Below are positions 6,915 through 15,426 of a DNA stretch of 64,000 nt, piece after piece. The notes under the pieces are model-generated. The model worked only from the letters and a program-made list of their open reading frames with translations. It was not told where the DNA came from and did not search any database. A program made the position numbers and the translations under genes. The stretch's first letter is position 1, and each line of letters starts with the position of its first letter. Source of the DNA: Arthrobacter sp. D5-1 (GTDB lineage Bacteria; Actinomycetota; Actinomycetes; Actinomycetales; Micrococcaceae); NCBI RefSeq assembly GCF_017357425.1, contig NZ_CP014571.1, forward strand, positions 3,720,001 to 3,784,000, given 5' to 3'.

Positions 6915-8779
6915 CCCTGCCGCCGGGTGTCTGTGTAGAGGCTGTCAACGATATGGCGGGCTCGCTCGGTGAAGGCTCCGCGCTTGAGTTTCATGGTGGG
7001 TGTCACGATCCCGTTGGCTTCGGTGAGGTCAGTCAGCAGCAAGGCGAACCGGCGAACTTGCTCTGAGCGGGCGATTTTCGCATTGGCGGCACTGACGGCC
7101 TGGCCAATCACGGCGAGAAGCCGGACGTCGTCGATTTGGACTGCGCCGCCGTCGTCGGGGATCCGGAGGCCCTTCAGATCGGATATCCCTTCGCGCTCAG
7201 CCCATGCGGCCAAGGATTCGGGGTCCAGGAGCACCAGCCCGCCGAGATAGGGTTTCCCCTCCCCCACCATCACGGCATGGGCCACCAGCGGGTCGCCTTC
7301 AACGTAGCCTTCCCAAATGGCCGGGGAGATCGTTTTCCCGCCGGCGGTGACAATCACGTCCTTGATCCGGCCCTTCAACGTGAGCCGGCCCAGATGGTCC
7401 AGCTCGCCGAGGTCCCCGGTCCGGAAGTAGCCGTCGACGAACGCGTCTGCGTTGTCTGCCTGCCGACGGTAGCCGGCAAAGACGCCCACACCGCGGGCCA
7501 GCACTTCACCTTGGTCTGAGAGACGCACGGTGGTACCGGGCATGGGGACGCCCACCGACCCCGAGTTGATGGCGCCCGGCAGGTTCCCCGTCAGGGGGGC
7601 TGTGGTTTCCGTCAGCCCGTAACCTTCGATCACGGGCAGCCCGAGGCCGCGGAAGAAGAGGGACAGTTCCGCATCCAGCGCGCCGGCGCCGGAGAGCAGG
7701 TAATCGAGCCGCCCGCCCACCAGTTTCCGCAGCCGGCCGTAAAAAAGACGGTCGAACAGAGCCCGGCGAATGCGGAGGCCTGCAGAGGCACGGACAGTAG
7801 GGTCGGCGTCGTGCGCTTCGGCAAACCGGCCCCACTCCACTGCCGTACTTTGCGCCGAAGCCCACACGCGCCCCAGCCGTTTTTGTGTTGCGGCGGCCGC
7901 GGCCGATGCCTGGATCTTCTGGAGGACCCGCGGGACCACCACCAAAAACGTGGGCTTCAACGCACCCAGCGCGGGCACCACGTCGCGGGGATCGGAAAGG
8001 TGGGCGATCCGCATGCCGTTGGCCAGGCAGATCAGCTGGAGCCCGCGCGCCAGGACATGGGCCATAGGCAGGAAGATGATGGTGTTCCCGCCCTCACGGA
8101 CCACCTCGGTGTAGGCTCCTGCAACGTTCAGGACCTGCCCCACGAAGTTGCCGTGGGTGATCAGTGCACCCTTGGGCGCGGCCGTGGTGCCCGACGTATA
8201 GACAATGGTGGCCACGGTATTGAGGTCTGCCAGCAGGCGACGCTCCTCCACGGCGTGATCCGGGATTCCGGCGCCGCCCTCCACCAGGTCTGCCAGGTCC
8301 GCTCCGGGCCTGGCATCGATGGTCCATATCCCCAAAGCCTCGATTCCAGCATCGTTGAAGCCTTGTTGCAGCAAAGCGGCGTGCTCTGCCGTGCCGCCCA
8401 CAGCAAGCCTGACATCGGCGTCAGCCAGAATCGCCGTCACCTGCGGTGCCGCCGAGGTTTCATAGACAGGAACCACGACGGCGCCGGCGAACCAGGCGGC
8501 CATATCGGCCAGTGCCCATTCGTACCGTGTGGGGGACATGATGGCCAGGGATTCACCTGGCTGGATGCCTGCGGCGATGAAGCCTTTGGCCAGGGCCCGG
8601 ACTTCTTCGACGAATTGTTCCGTGGTGACCTGCCGCCACGGATCGGTGATGGCAGCACCGGCCGAGCGGACTTCGAAAGCGATATGCCCTGGGCTTGTCC
8701 GCACGCGTTCCATGAGCAATTCGGTGGCATTGCGGTGGTTGGCGGCGTCAACCACCGGCGGGGAGGTGAATTCTCTCAA
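6911..8779 (-). CDS. Long-chain fatty acid--CoA ligase (AMP-binding, FadD15-like)
   Basis: Protein of 622 residues. The AMP-binding P-loop is IVYTSGTTAAPKGALITHGN (about residues 195-214), the adenylation motif is IEGYGLTETTAPLTGN, the ribose-binding Asp is in YFRTGDLGELD, and the flexible-domain LKGRIKDVIVTAGGKTISP follows. It activates fatty acids to acyl-CoA through an acyl-adenylate, at the cytoplasmic face of the membrane. The gene lies immediately after (4-nt overlap) a MarR repressor gene, which probably controls it in response to a fatty acid or acyl-CoA ligand. Confidence 0.93.
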   Translation of the reverse strand: MREFTSPPVVDAANHRNATELLMERVRTSPGHIAFEVRSAGAAITDPWRQVTTEQFVEEVRALAKGFIAAGIQPGESLAIMSPTRYEWALADMAAWFAGAVVVPVYETSAAPQVTAILADADVRLAVGGTAEHAALLQQGFNDAGIEALGIWTIDARPGADLADLVEGGAGIPDHAVEERRLLADLNTVATIVYTSGTTAAPKGALITHGNFVGQVLNVAGAYTEVVREGGNTIIFLPMAHVLARGLQLICLANGMRIAHLSDPRDVVPALGALKPTFLVVVPRVLQKIQASAAAAATQKRLGRVWASAQSTAVEWGRFAEAHDADPTVRASAGLRIRRALFDRLFYGRLRKLVGGRLDYLLSGAGALDAELSLFFRGLGLPVIEGYGLTETTAPLTGNLPGAINSGSVGVPMPGTTVRLSDQGEVLARGVGVFAGYRRQADNADAFVDGYFRTGDLGELDHLGRLTLKGRIKDVIVTAGGKTISPAIWEGYVEGDPLVAHAVMVGEGKPYLGGLVLLDPESLAAWAEREGISDLKGLRIPDDGGAVQIDDVRLLAVIGQAVSAANAKIARSEQVRRFALLLTDLTEANGIVTPTMKLKRGAFTERARHIVDSLYTDTRRQG

Positions 8780-9255
8780 CGGGCACCCTCTGTTGATATC
8801 GACTGCAGGTGGTCCTGCATGAGGTTCAGGACGGCGTCGAGGAAGTCCGTGACGAAGGCCTGGCGTTCGGGGGGCAGTGCGTCCAGCTGCTGGCTGGCGG
8901 CGGACAGCAATGGCAGCATCAGGTCCTTGACCTTGCCGGCTGCTGCGCTGGTGACGTTGACGCGCACTTGGCGCCGGTCTTCGGTACTGCGCATGCGTTC
9001 AACATAACCGTGTGATTCCAAGCGGCTGACCAGCGCAGTGGTGGTGGCCGCCGTCGCGCCCAGTTCCGCGGCAAGCGCTCCGACAGTGACGGGTCCGGAG
9101 TCCGCCAGGACGGTCAGCGCCCTGTAGTCAGTGAGGTTGAGGCCCAGCGTTCGGGCAACCTCACGTTCGGTCTCATTCGCGAGGCTGAAGAGACCTTGCA
9201 GGGTCCGGGAAGCCGGGTGGTCCAGCCCTCCGGTAGCCTTCTGATGGTTTTGCAT
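8776..9255 (-). CDS. MarR family transcriptional regulator
   Basis: Protein of 159 residues with the winged-helix core LTDYRALTVLADSGPVTVGALAAELG and recognition helix/wing ATAATTTALVSRLESHGYVERMRSTEDRRQVRVNVT. The DRR motif of the wing is intact. It is first in the operon with the acyl-CoA ligase and a DUF2177 gene. Its own start sits 6 nt from a TACTAT -10 with an inverted repeat in the promoter, so autoregulation is likely. The divergent DUF1295 gene may also be controlled from this spacer. Confidence 0.92.
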   Translation of the reverse strand: MQNHQKATGGLDHPASRTLQGLFSLANETEREVARTLGLNLTDYRALTVLADSGPVTVGALAAELGATAATTTALVSRLESHGYVERMRSTEDRRQVRVNVTSAAAGKVKDLMLPLLSAASQQLDALPPERQAFVTDFLDAVLNLMQDHLQSISTEGAR

Positions 9256-9289
9256 GGTTATATAGTAATCAAATTAGATTGAACATCAA
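9256..9289 (-). promoter_or_regulatory. marR promoter with inverted-repeat operator
   Basis: Minus-strand TTGATG (9289-9284), 16 bases, TACTAT (9267-9262), six bases, ATG. An imperfect dyad TCAAATTAGATTGA (9269-9282, 10 of 14 positions symmetric) fills the spacer, a good position for a MarR dimer to block polymerase. The mRNA would be leaderless. Confidence 0.55.
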
Positions 9290-9348
9290 ACAGGCTAGGT
9301 AAACCTCGATGAGACGTTACGGGGAACCACTGCGAAAGGAACCGCGCC

Positions 9349-10218
9349 GTGAAGGATTCAGACAGGAAGGGCCTGATTGCCCTTCCCGTAGTAGTGCTGC
9401 TGGGGGCGCTCGTCGCTTGGGCTGGAAGCCACCATGGGCAAGGCCTCGCTGGCATTCCCCTCTATACGGCAGCAGTCGCCGCGGCCTTCATCATTCAATG
9501 GATCGTCTTCATCCCGTCCTTTAAAGCCCAGACGGAAAAGTTCTTCGACCTCACCGGCTCACTGACCTACGTGGTGATCACGGTGCTCCTGGTGCTGGCC
9601 ACCCCCGGAATCGATGCACGCTCGCTGCTCCTCGCGGCCATGGTTACCGCGTGGGCCCTTCGCCTGGGCACCTTCCTGTCGCGGCGCATCCACAAAGCCG
9701 GCAAGGACGATCGCTTCGACGAGCTCAAGCCCTCGTTCATCCGCTTCCTGAACGTCTGGACCATGCAGGGACTCTGGGTGGTCTTCACCGCGGCAGCGGC
9801 ATGGGTGGCCATCACCAGCACCAACCGAGTGGCTTTGGACTGGCTGGCCATCCTCGGATTCGTGGTGTGGGCGGCAGGATTCGTCATCGAGATCGTGGCG
9901 GACCTGCAGAAGAGCCGGTTCAAGGCCAACCCTGCCAACAAGGGAAAGTTCATCTCCACCGGGCTGTGGTCCAAGTCCAGGCACCCCAATTACTTCGGCG
10001 AGATCCTGCTGTGGACCGGGGTAGCCATTATCGCGATTCCGGTGCTCCAAGGCTGGCAGTGGGTTGCGCTGATCTCCCCGATCTTCGTCACCCTCCTGCT
10101 CACCAAGGTCAGTGGCATTCCCCTTCTGGAGAAGAAGGCCGACAAGACCTGGGGCGGCGAAGCCGGGTACGAGGCCTACAAGAAGAGCACACCGGTGTTA
10201 ATCCCCAAGCTCGGCTAG
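9349..10218 (+). CDS. DUF1295 (steroid 5-alpha-reductase/ICMT-like) membrane protein
   Basis: Protein of 289 residues from GTG, preceded by GAAAGGA at 8-nt spacing. Several hydrophobic helices occur, including GLIALPVVVLLGALVAWAG, LTYVVITVLLVLATPG and LWVVFTAAAAWVAI. The C-terminal WSKSRHPNYFGEILLW (about residues 205-220) is the RHPNY motif of the PEMT/ICMT/5-alpha-reductase superfamily, which binds a nucleotide cofactor. The substrate is unknown. It is divergent from the marR operon and followed by two stem-loops. Confidence 0.86.
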   Translation: MKDSDRKGLIALPVVVLLGALVAWAGSHHGQGLAGIPLYTAAVAAAFIIQWIVFIPSFKAQTEKFFDLTGSLTYVVITVLLVLATPGIDARSLLLAAMVTAWALRLGTFLSRRIHKAGKDDRFDELKPSFIRFLNVWTMQGLWVVFTAAAAWVAITSTNRVALDWLAILGFVVWAAGFVIEIVADLQKSRFKANPANKGKFISTGLWSKSRHPNYFGEILLWTGVAIIAIPVLQGWQWVALISPIFVTLLLTKVSGIPLLEKKADKTWGGEAGYEAYKKSTPVLIPKLG

Positions 10219-10221
10219 TCC

Positions 10222-10301
10222 GCAGAGCAGGCCCCACAACACGAAACCCTCCCGTTGTGGGGCCCGCTCTGCACCCTTTGCGCCAGGAATAGGGCGCAAA
10301 G
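10222..10301. terminator. Two consecutive stem-loops after the DUF1295 gene
   Basis: First hairpin: GCAGAGC (10222-10228) with GCTCTGC (10266-10272), and inside it GGCCCCACAAC (10230-10240) with GTTGTGGGGCC (10254-10264). Second hairpin: CTTTGCGCC (10276-10284) with GGCGCAAAG (10293-10301). Both lie between convergent genes. Confidence 0.75.
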
Positions 10302-10320
10302 CGGGCCTCGCAACGCGAAA

Positions 10321-10354
10321 ACGGCGCGTGCCCCCGGAAGGAGGCACGCGCCGT
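10321..10354 (-). terminator. Terminator of the amino-acid permease gene
   Basis: A perfect 12-bp stem, ACGGCGCGTGCC (10321-10332) with GGCACGCGCCGT (10343-10354), is followed on the minus strand by TTTTC. It lies 33 bases after the permease stop. Confidence 0.8.
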
Positions 10355-10387
10355 CGTACGTTTGAAACGCAGGAAACCAGACGAGTC

Positions 10388-11851
10388 TTAGCTGAAGAGC
10401 TCGCTCTTGGGTTCGTTGTTCTTGACCTTCTGCCAGCCGAGCCACAGGACCAGGGCGAAGAACGGGATGGTCGCGAGGGTCCACAGGCCCAGCAGGAACA
10501 CCTCGCCGGTTTCTTTGTCGGTCATGGAATCGAAACCGATCAGCACGGTGATCGCCAGCAAGGCAATGAGCCCCACCCAGCTGGTCCACGGCGAACCGGG
10601 CATCGGCAGGCTGGAGACGTTGCCGCGCTTCTTCCGCAAGGCAATCTGGCTCGCGAAGATGGATCCCCAGGTGAAGATCACACCAATGGACGCGGTGTTC
10701 AGCGCGAGGTCGAACGCGTGCGAGCCGCCCAGCCAAATGTTGAGCAGGATGCCCGCAAGGTAGACGCCGCCGATCGCCAGAATGGCTGCGTACGGCACGT
10801 AGCGGGTGGACATCTTGGTGAGCCACTGCGGGGCGTGGCCGTTGTTGGCCATGGTGCGGAAGATACGCCCGATCGAGTACAGGCCCGAGTTGCAGGAGGA
10901 CAACGCGGCAGTGATGACGATCATGTTCATGACATCGCCCATCCAGCCGAGGCCCATCTGGCCGAACACAGTAACGAACGGCGAGGTGCCGGCGACGTAC
11001 TGGTCGGACGGCAGCAGCATTGCGAGCAGCGTCACCGAACCAACGTAGAAGACCACAATACGGACCACGACGGCGCGGATCGCCTTGGGAACTTCGCGTT
11101 CCGGGTTTTCCATCTCACCTGCGGTGATACCAACGAGCTCGATGGCGTTGTAAGCGAAGATCACGGCGTTGAGGACCAGGATCATCACCAGCCCGCCCTT
11201 GGGGAACATGCCGCCGTCTTCGTGGAAGAGGTTGGCGACGGACGCGTTGCCGTCGCCCACCTTGGCGTTGGTGACAACCATGAAAGTGCCAACGGCCAGG
11301 AAGATCACGATCGCCGCGACCTTGAGGCAGGATGCCCAGAACTCGAACTCGCCGAACGCCTTGACGCTGAACAGGTTCACGGCAACCAGCAGCACCAATG
11401 CTGCGATCGCGGACAGTTCAATGGGCACGTTCGGGAAGAAGAACTGGAAGTACAGGCCGATGGCGATCAGCTCGGCAATGCCTGTCATGGCCCAGTTGAT
11501 GAAGTACATCCAGCCGGAAAGGAACGCGCCCTTCTTGCCGAACATTTCGCCGGCGTAGCTCACGAAGGAGCCGGACGTCTGGCGGTACATGATGAGTTCG
11601 CCGAGGGCGCGCATCAGCAGGTAAGCGATGACGCCGGCAATGGCGTAGGAGAAGATCAGGGCCGGGCCGGTGGAGGCCAGGCGGCCACCGGCACCCATGA
11701 AGAGGCCGACGCCGATAGCGCCACCCATGGCGATCATGGTGACGTGGCGGCGGCTCAGGGTCTTCTGGTATCCCTCGGCGCTGAGGTTGGAGTCCGAGGC
11801 TGAAGATGAGGCCTTGGAGCTCTGGAGATCTGTGGGAGTACTTTGCGGCAC
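10388..11851 (-). CDS. Amino acid permease (APC family, AnsP/CycA-like)
   Basis: Protein of 487 residues with about 12 membrane segments. The consensus first helix reads MIAMGGAIGVGLFMGAGG, preceded by YQKTLSRRHV, and GITAGEMENPEREVPKAI is the family's loop signature; SSCNSGLYSIGRIF belongs to helix 8. Such permeases import an amino acid with protons. L-asparagine, D-Ala/D-Ser/Gly or aromatic amino acids are all possible. It starts at GTG with AAGGAA 5 nt upstream. It is monocistronic, with its own terminator. Confidence 0.92.
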   Translation of the reverse strand: MPQSTPTDLQSSKASSSASDSNLSAEGYQKTLSRRHVTMIAMGGAIGVGLFMGAGGRLASTGPALIFSYAIAGVIAYLLMRALGELIMYRQTSGSFVSYAGEMFGKKGAFLSGWMYFINWAMTGIAELIAIGLYFQFFFPNVPIELSAIAALVLLVAVNLFSVKAFGEFEFWASCLKVAAIVIFLAVGTFMVVTNAKVGDGNASVANLFHEDGGMFPKGGLVMILVLNAVIFAYNAIELVGITAGEMENPEREVPKAIRAVVVRIVVFYVGSVTLLAMLLPSDQYVAGTSPFVTVFGQMGLGWMGDVMNMIVITAALSSCNSGLYSIGRIFRTMANNGHAPQWLTKMSTRYVPYAAILAIGGVYLAGILLNIWLGGSHAFDLALNTASIGVIFTWGSIFASQIALRKKRGNVSSLPMPGSPWTSWVGLIALLAITVLIGFDSMTDKETGEVFLLGLWTLATIPFFALVLWLGWQKVKNNEPKSELFS

Positions 11852-12090
11852 AGCTGTTCCTTGTGGGTTGGGGTGTTGCTGTAGGTGTCACGCCCATGCC
11901 GGAACATAGGCGTCTTTGGCACACAAAATTCGAGCTTTTCCTCTTTGGAGGACCCGAAGTGTGACAAAGAACGCAGAACGCCGAAGCTTCGCGCAACCCG
12001 TCTATCTTACGGGATTAACCCGAATGCCCGTGACGCAGGCAACAAGGAGCCATGGACAAGGGCCAAAACCCGCTTGGAAATGGCTGCTGT

Positions 12091-12447
12091 TCAGCCCAAT
12101 TCCAGCACCACATTTCCGGCCTCATCTGCGAAAACCCTGTAGGCGCGCAGGGGGTTGGCGCCCGTGGTGGAGCACCCTGTTTGGAGTTCGAAAGCGTGTT
12201 GATGAAGGGGGCACACCACCACCTGCTGGTCGATGGTGCCGTCCGCGATCGGGCCGCCTTTGTGCGGGCAGACACCCGAGACGGCCCGCAGGTTTCCATC
12301 CCGCAGGCGGAACACCGCCACCTGCTCGCCGTCGATTCCAAACGCCCGGCCTTCACCGAACGGAATTTGGTCAACGGGACCAAGGACGCGATGGGCCTTC
12401 GATCCAGCGGCAGATACTGACCCGGCACTCACTGGCTGCGCGCTCAT
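12091..12447 (-). CDS. nirD: Nitrite reductase (NADH) small subunit, Rieske-type
   Basis: Protein of 118 residues with both Rieske [2Fe-2S] ligand boxes, CPHKGG (about residues 60-65) and CPLHQHAFEL (about residues 79-88). NirD is the small subunit of assimilatory NADH nitrite reductase and works with NirB in the cytoplasm. The ATG overlaps the NirB TGA (ATGA). A 25-residue Ala/Ser-rich N-terminal extension precedes the domain. It is the last gene of the operon. Confidence 0.95.
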   Translation of the reverse strand: MSAQPVSAGSVSAAGSKAHRVLGPVDQIPFGEGRAFGIDGEQVAVFRLRDGNLRAVSGVCPHKGGPIADGTIDQQVVVCPLHQHAFELQTGCSTTGANPLRAYRVFADEAGNVVLELG

Positions 12448-14924
12448 CGGACCGGCACCTGCGGCAGGACTGTCAAGGGCAGGGAGGTCCGGAACTGGCC
12501 GGGCGTCAGCGGATCATCGCGTTCGCTCCAAGGATCCACATAACTGTCCACCGAGGTTTGCATGGAAGCATCCAAACGGGCCGCGATCCCCTCGGAATCG
12601 TCCAGGATGACGCTGCGGATGTGCTCGATCCCTACGCGCGGCACAAACGCATACGTCCGCTCCAGCCAGTTGGCGTTCTCCCTGTAGTACTGCATGAACC
12701 GGCCTGTCAGGAGGGTCACCTCTTCCGAAGTGTCCACTGTCGCGAGGAGATCGCCCTTGCGGATATGGGCGCCCGCGGCTCCGCCGATGTAAATTTCCCA
12801 GCGGCCACCTTCCACGGCCACTACTCCCACATCCTTGACCAGGGACTCCGCACAGTTGCGGGGGCAGCCGGAGACGGCGAGTTTCAGCTTGGCCGGCGCT
12901 TCAATTCCCTGGAACCTGGACTCCAGCCCGATCCCCAATCCCGTGGAGTCCCCCGTTCCGAACCGGCAATAGTCCTTCCCAACACACGTCTTGACCGTGC
13001 GGAAGCTCTTGCCGTAGGCGTAACCGGAGGGCATGTCCAGATCGGCCCAAACCTGTGGAAGCTCTTCCTTGGGCACACCCAGAAGGTCGATCCTTTGCCC
13101 GCCGGTCAGCTTGATCAGGGGAATCTTGTGCTTCTCGGCGACGTCCGCGATCCGCCGGAGCTGCTGCACCGAGGTCACCCCGCCTTTCATCTGCGGGATC
13201 ACGGAGAATGTGCCGTCGCGCTGGATGTTGGCGTGGACCCGGTCGTTGATGAACCGGGCGTCGCGTTCGTCCACGTAGTCCCCGGCCAGCATCATTTTCA
13301 TCAACGACGCCAGCCCCATCTTGGATTTGGCATCCTCAGCACTGCCCGGAGCCAAAGCGGCAAAGACCTCTGACACGGAGCGTAGCCCGCGGGCCCGGAT
13401 CTCCGCCATCAGGGAAGCCTTGTCCAACGGAATTCCGGGAACGTAGTAGGTGGCTGCCGGGTCTTCCTCCACAGCACCGCCGGAGGCCCACTCCACCACT
13501 TGGGTCACCATGAGCTTGCACGAGCCGCAGCCCTTCCCAGCCCGGGTAGCGTCCATGGCAGCGGACACCGATGTGCACCCACCGTGGACCGCGGACACCA
13601 ACGCCCCCTTGGAAACGCCGTTGCAATTGCAGACCTGGGCGCTGTCCGCCAGTTCGGCAACGCTCTCTTCCTCCCCCGGTGACCCGAGGTCGAACATCAG
13701 CGAGAGCCGCTCCTGAGGCAGGGGCCGGCCTTGATCAAAAGCCTGGGTCAGGTAGGCCACCTTACGGCTGTCACCCAGCAGGGTGGCGCCCACCATCTTG
13801 TTGTCCCGGATCACGATCGACTTGTACACACCACGGCTGGGTTCCGAGAACACAATGTGCTCGTCGCTGTCCCGTTCCGGGCCATGAAGTCCCATGGAAG
13901 CGACGTCGACGCCGGCCACCTTCAGCTTGGTGGCGGTCCTGGACCCCAGATATATCGAGGAGCGGTCCACGCCCGTGACATGGTCGGCCAGCACGGCGGC
14001 CTGTTCCCACAAAGGCGCCACCAGCCCGTACACCTCGCCGCGGTGCTGGACGCACTCCCCCACGGCAAAAATCTCCTCTTCGTCCATCACCCGCAGGTGG
14101 TCATCCACCACAATTCCGCGCTCCACTGCCAAACCACTGACGACGGCGACATCCACGTTGGGTCTGATGCCTGCGGTGACCACCACCATGTCGCAGTCGA
14201 GGTTGGGCTGATCGCGCAGGGCCACCCCGGTGATGCGGTCCGAGCCCAGGATCGCCGTGGTCCGGCTTCCGGTGTGCACCGCGATGCCCAGCGCCTCAAT
14301 GCTTCTCCGCAGTATTGCACCGCCGTCGGGCCCCATCTGGGCGCTCATCAGATGACTACCCGAGTGGACCACGGCGACGTCCAGGCCATGGGCCTGCAAC
14401 CCCCGCGCTGCCTCCAGCCCCAGCAATCCGCCGCCGATCACCACCACCTTGCCTTGCTGATCGTGCTGGAGCCCGTGTTGGGCACACTGGATCATCCTTC
14501 GGGTGTCGTCCATGGTCCGGAAGGTGAAGACTCCATGCCGCACCGTTCCGCTGGGCGTGTAGATGCCGTCCATGGGTGGCAGGAAGGAACGGCTGCCCGT
14601 GGCAATGATCAAGTAGTCGTACTGGACCACGCGGCCATCGGCGGCGAAGACATGCCGGCTGAACTTATCGATCCGATCCACACGGACCCCGGCGTGGAGG
14701 GTGATGTTGTTGTCCTGGTACCAAGGCAGGTCATTGAGGAAGATGTCCGCATCGCTTTCCTCACCGGACAGGACGTGGCTGAGCATGATCCGGTTGTAAT
14801 TCCCGTACGGCTCGTCGCCGAACATGGTGATCTCAAACAGATCCGCACCACCCCTGGCCAGGATTTCCTCCACAGCCCGGCCGCCGGCCATGCCGTTTCC
14901 GATCACTACCAGCCGCTTTTTCAT
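12444..14924 (-). CDS. nirB: Nitrite reductase (NADH) large subunit
   Basis: Protein of 826 residues. Domains in order: FAD/NAD(P)-binding reductase (VVIGNGMAGGRAVEEIL at the start, VVVIGGGLLGLEAARGLQ near residue 150); a BFD-like [2Fe-2S] domain with CNCNG and GKGCGSC near residues 425-465; then nitrite/sulfite reductase ferredoxin-like and siroheme/[4Fe-4S] domains, with the cluster cysteines in TCVGKDYCRFGTGDS and SGCPRNCAES (about residues 635-685). It reduces nitrite to ammonium with NADH in the cytoplasm. It overlaps both neighbours by 1-4 nt. No nitrate reductase gene lies next to it in this window. Confidence 0.96.
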   Translation of the reverse strand: MKKRLVVIGNGMAGGRAVEEILARGGADLFEITMFGDEPYGNYNRIMLSHVLSGEESDADIFLNDLPWYQDNNITLHAGVRVDRIDKFSRHVFAADGRVVQYDYLIIATGSRSFLPPMDGIYTPSGTVRHGVFTFRTMDDTRRMIQCAQHGLQHDQQGKVVVIGGGLLGLEAARGLQAHGLDVAVVHSGSHLMSAQMGPDGGAILRRSIEALGIAVHTGSRTTAILGSDRITGVALRDQPNLDCDMVVVTAGIRPNVDVAVVSGLAVERGIVVDDHLRVMDEEEIFAVGECVQHRGEVYGLVAPLWEQAAVLADHVTGVDRSSIYLGSRTATKLKVAGVDVASMGLHGPERDSDEHIVFSEPSRGVYKSIVIRDNKMVGATLLGDSRKVAYLTQAFDQGRPLPQERLSLMFDLGSPGEEESVAELADSAQVCNCNGVSKGALVSAVHGGCTSVSAAMDATRAGKGCGSCKLMVTQVVEWASGGAVEEDPAATYYVPGIPLDKASLMAEIRARGLRSVSEVFAALAPGSAEDAKSKMGLASLMKMMLAGDYVDERDARFINDRVHANIQRDGTFSVIPQMKGGVTSVQQLRRIADVAEKHKIPLIKLTGGQRIDLLGVPKEELPQVWADLDMPSGYAYGKSFRTVKTCVGKDYCRFGTGDSTGLGIGLESRFQGIEAPAKLKLAVSGCPRNCAESLVKDVGVVAVEGGRWEIYIGGAAGAHIRKGDLLATVDTSEEVTLLTGRFMQYYRENANWLERTYAFVPRVGIEHIRSVILDDSEGIAARLDASMQTSVDSYVDPWSERDDPLTPGQFRTSLPLTVLPQVPVR

Positions 14925-15271
14925 CAGTGCTCCACCATGCCCAGATCCACCACCACGGTTCCCCGCACCCCGGCAGGGGCCACGATGAACAGTTCGATCA
15001 CGGACCCGCCTTCGGTGTCTTCCACCACCCTGAGCGGGATGTGGACATCGCCCTTGGCCCCGATGGGGAAATAGCGGAGGGGAATGCGGTCCCGCATCAA
15101 CACCACGGTGATCAGTTCAGGGCTGGAGTTGCCGCCACGGAAGTACAGCGTCTGGTTGACCACGCCATCCGGAACAAAGTGCGAGAGTTCGGCGTGGATG
15201 GGAACCGGTTTATCCAGCCCGGTTCCTTCAAAGTGGTAGATCCCCTGCAGGAAGAGATTCTGGATGATCAC
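14924..15271 (-). CDS. Uncharacterised protein leading the nitrite reductase operon
   Basis: Protein of 115 residues. I choose GTG at 15271, because AAAGGA lies 8 nt upstream; the frame could start at ATG 15304 but has no ribosome binding site there. The protein looks all-beta: IIQNLFLQGIYHFEG, VNQTLYFRGGN, ELITVVLMRDRIPLRYFPIGAKGDVHIPLRVV and GTVVVDLGMVEH. No cofactor motif, Cys pair or signal peptide is visible. Its stop overlaps the nirB start (TGATG). Tight coupling ahead of nirB suggests an assembly, cofactor or partner role for nitrite reductase, but I do not recognise the family. Confidence 0.7.
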   Translation of the reverse strand: MIIQNLFLQGIYHFEGTGLDKPVPIHAELSHFVPDGVVNQTLYFRGGNSSPELITVVLMRDRIPLRYFPIGAKGDVHIPLRVVEDTEGGSVIELFIVAPAGVRGTVVVDLGMVEH

Positions 15272-15340
15272 GGGAAAAGTCCTTTCGGCCGGTTCCCTTC
15301 CCATGGTGCTCCGCCGTTGTTTCGGGACGCTCGATGCCGT

Positions 15341-15401
15341 GTTTCCACCTGCAGGACAGGGGGTAACGATCCCTTTGCCAACAACTCACCGCAGTGGAAA
15401 C
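15341..15401. promoter_or_regulatory. Spaced inverted repeat upstream of the nir operon
   Basis: GTTTCCAC (15341-15348) and GTGGAAAC (15394-15401) are exact inverse copies separated by 45 bases, in the spacer that must contain the nir promoter. GGTAAC (15362-15367) sits between. The arrangement could serve a nitrogen regulator such as GlnR, but the match to a GlnR box is poor. Confidence 0.35.
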
Positions 15402-15426
15402 CGCGTGACGACCACCGCAACGTGCA

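Noticed and set aside
15341-15410. GlnR binding site for the nir operon
   Set aside because: The half-sites do not fit the expected spacing; only an inverted repeat can be claimed.
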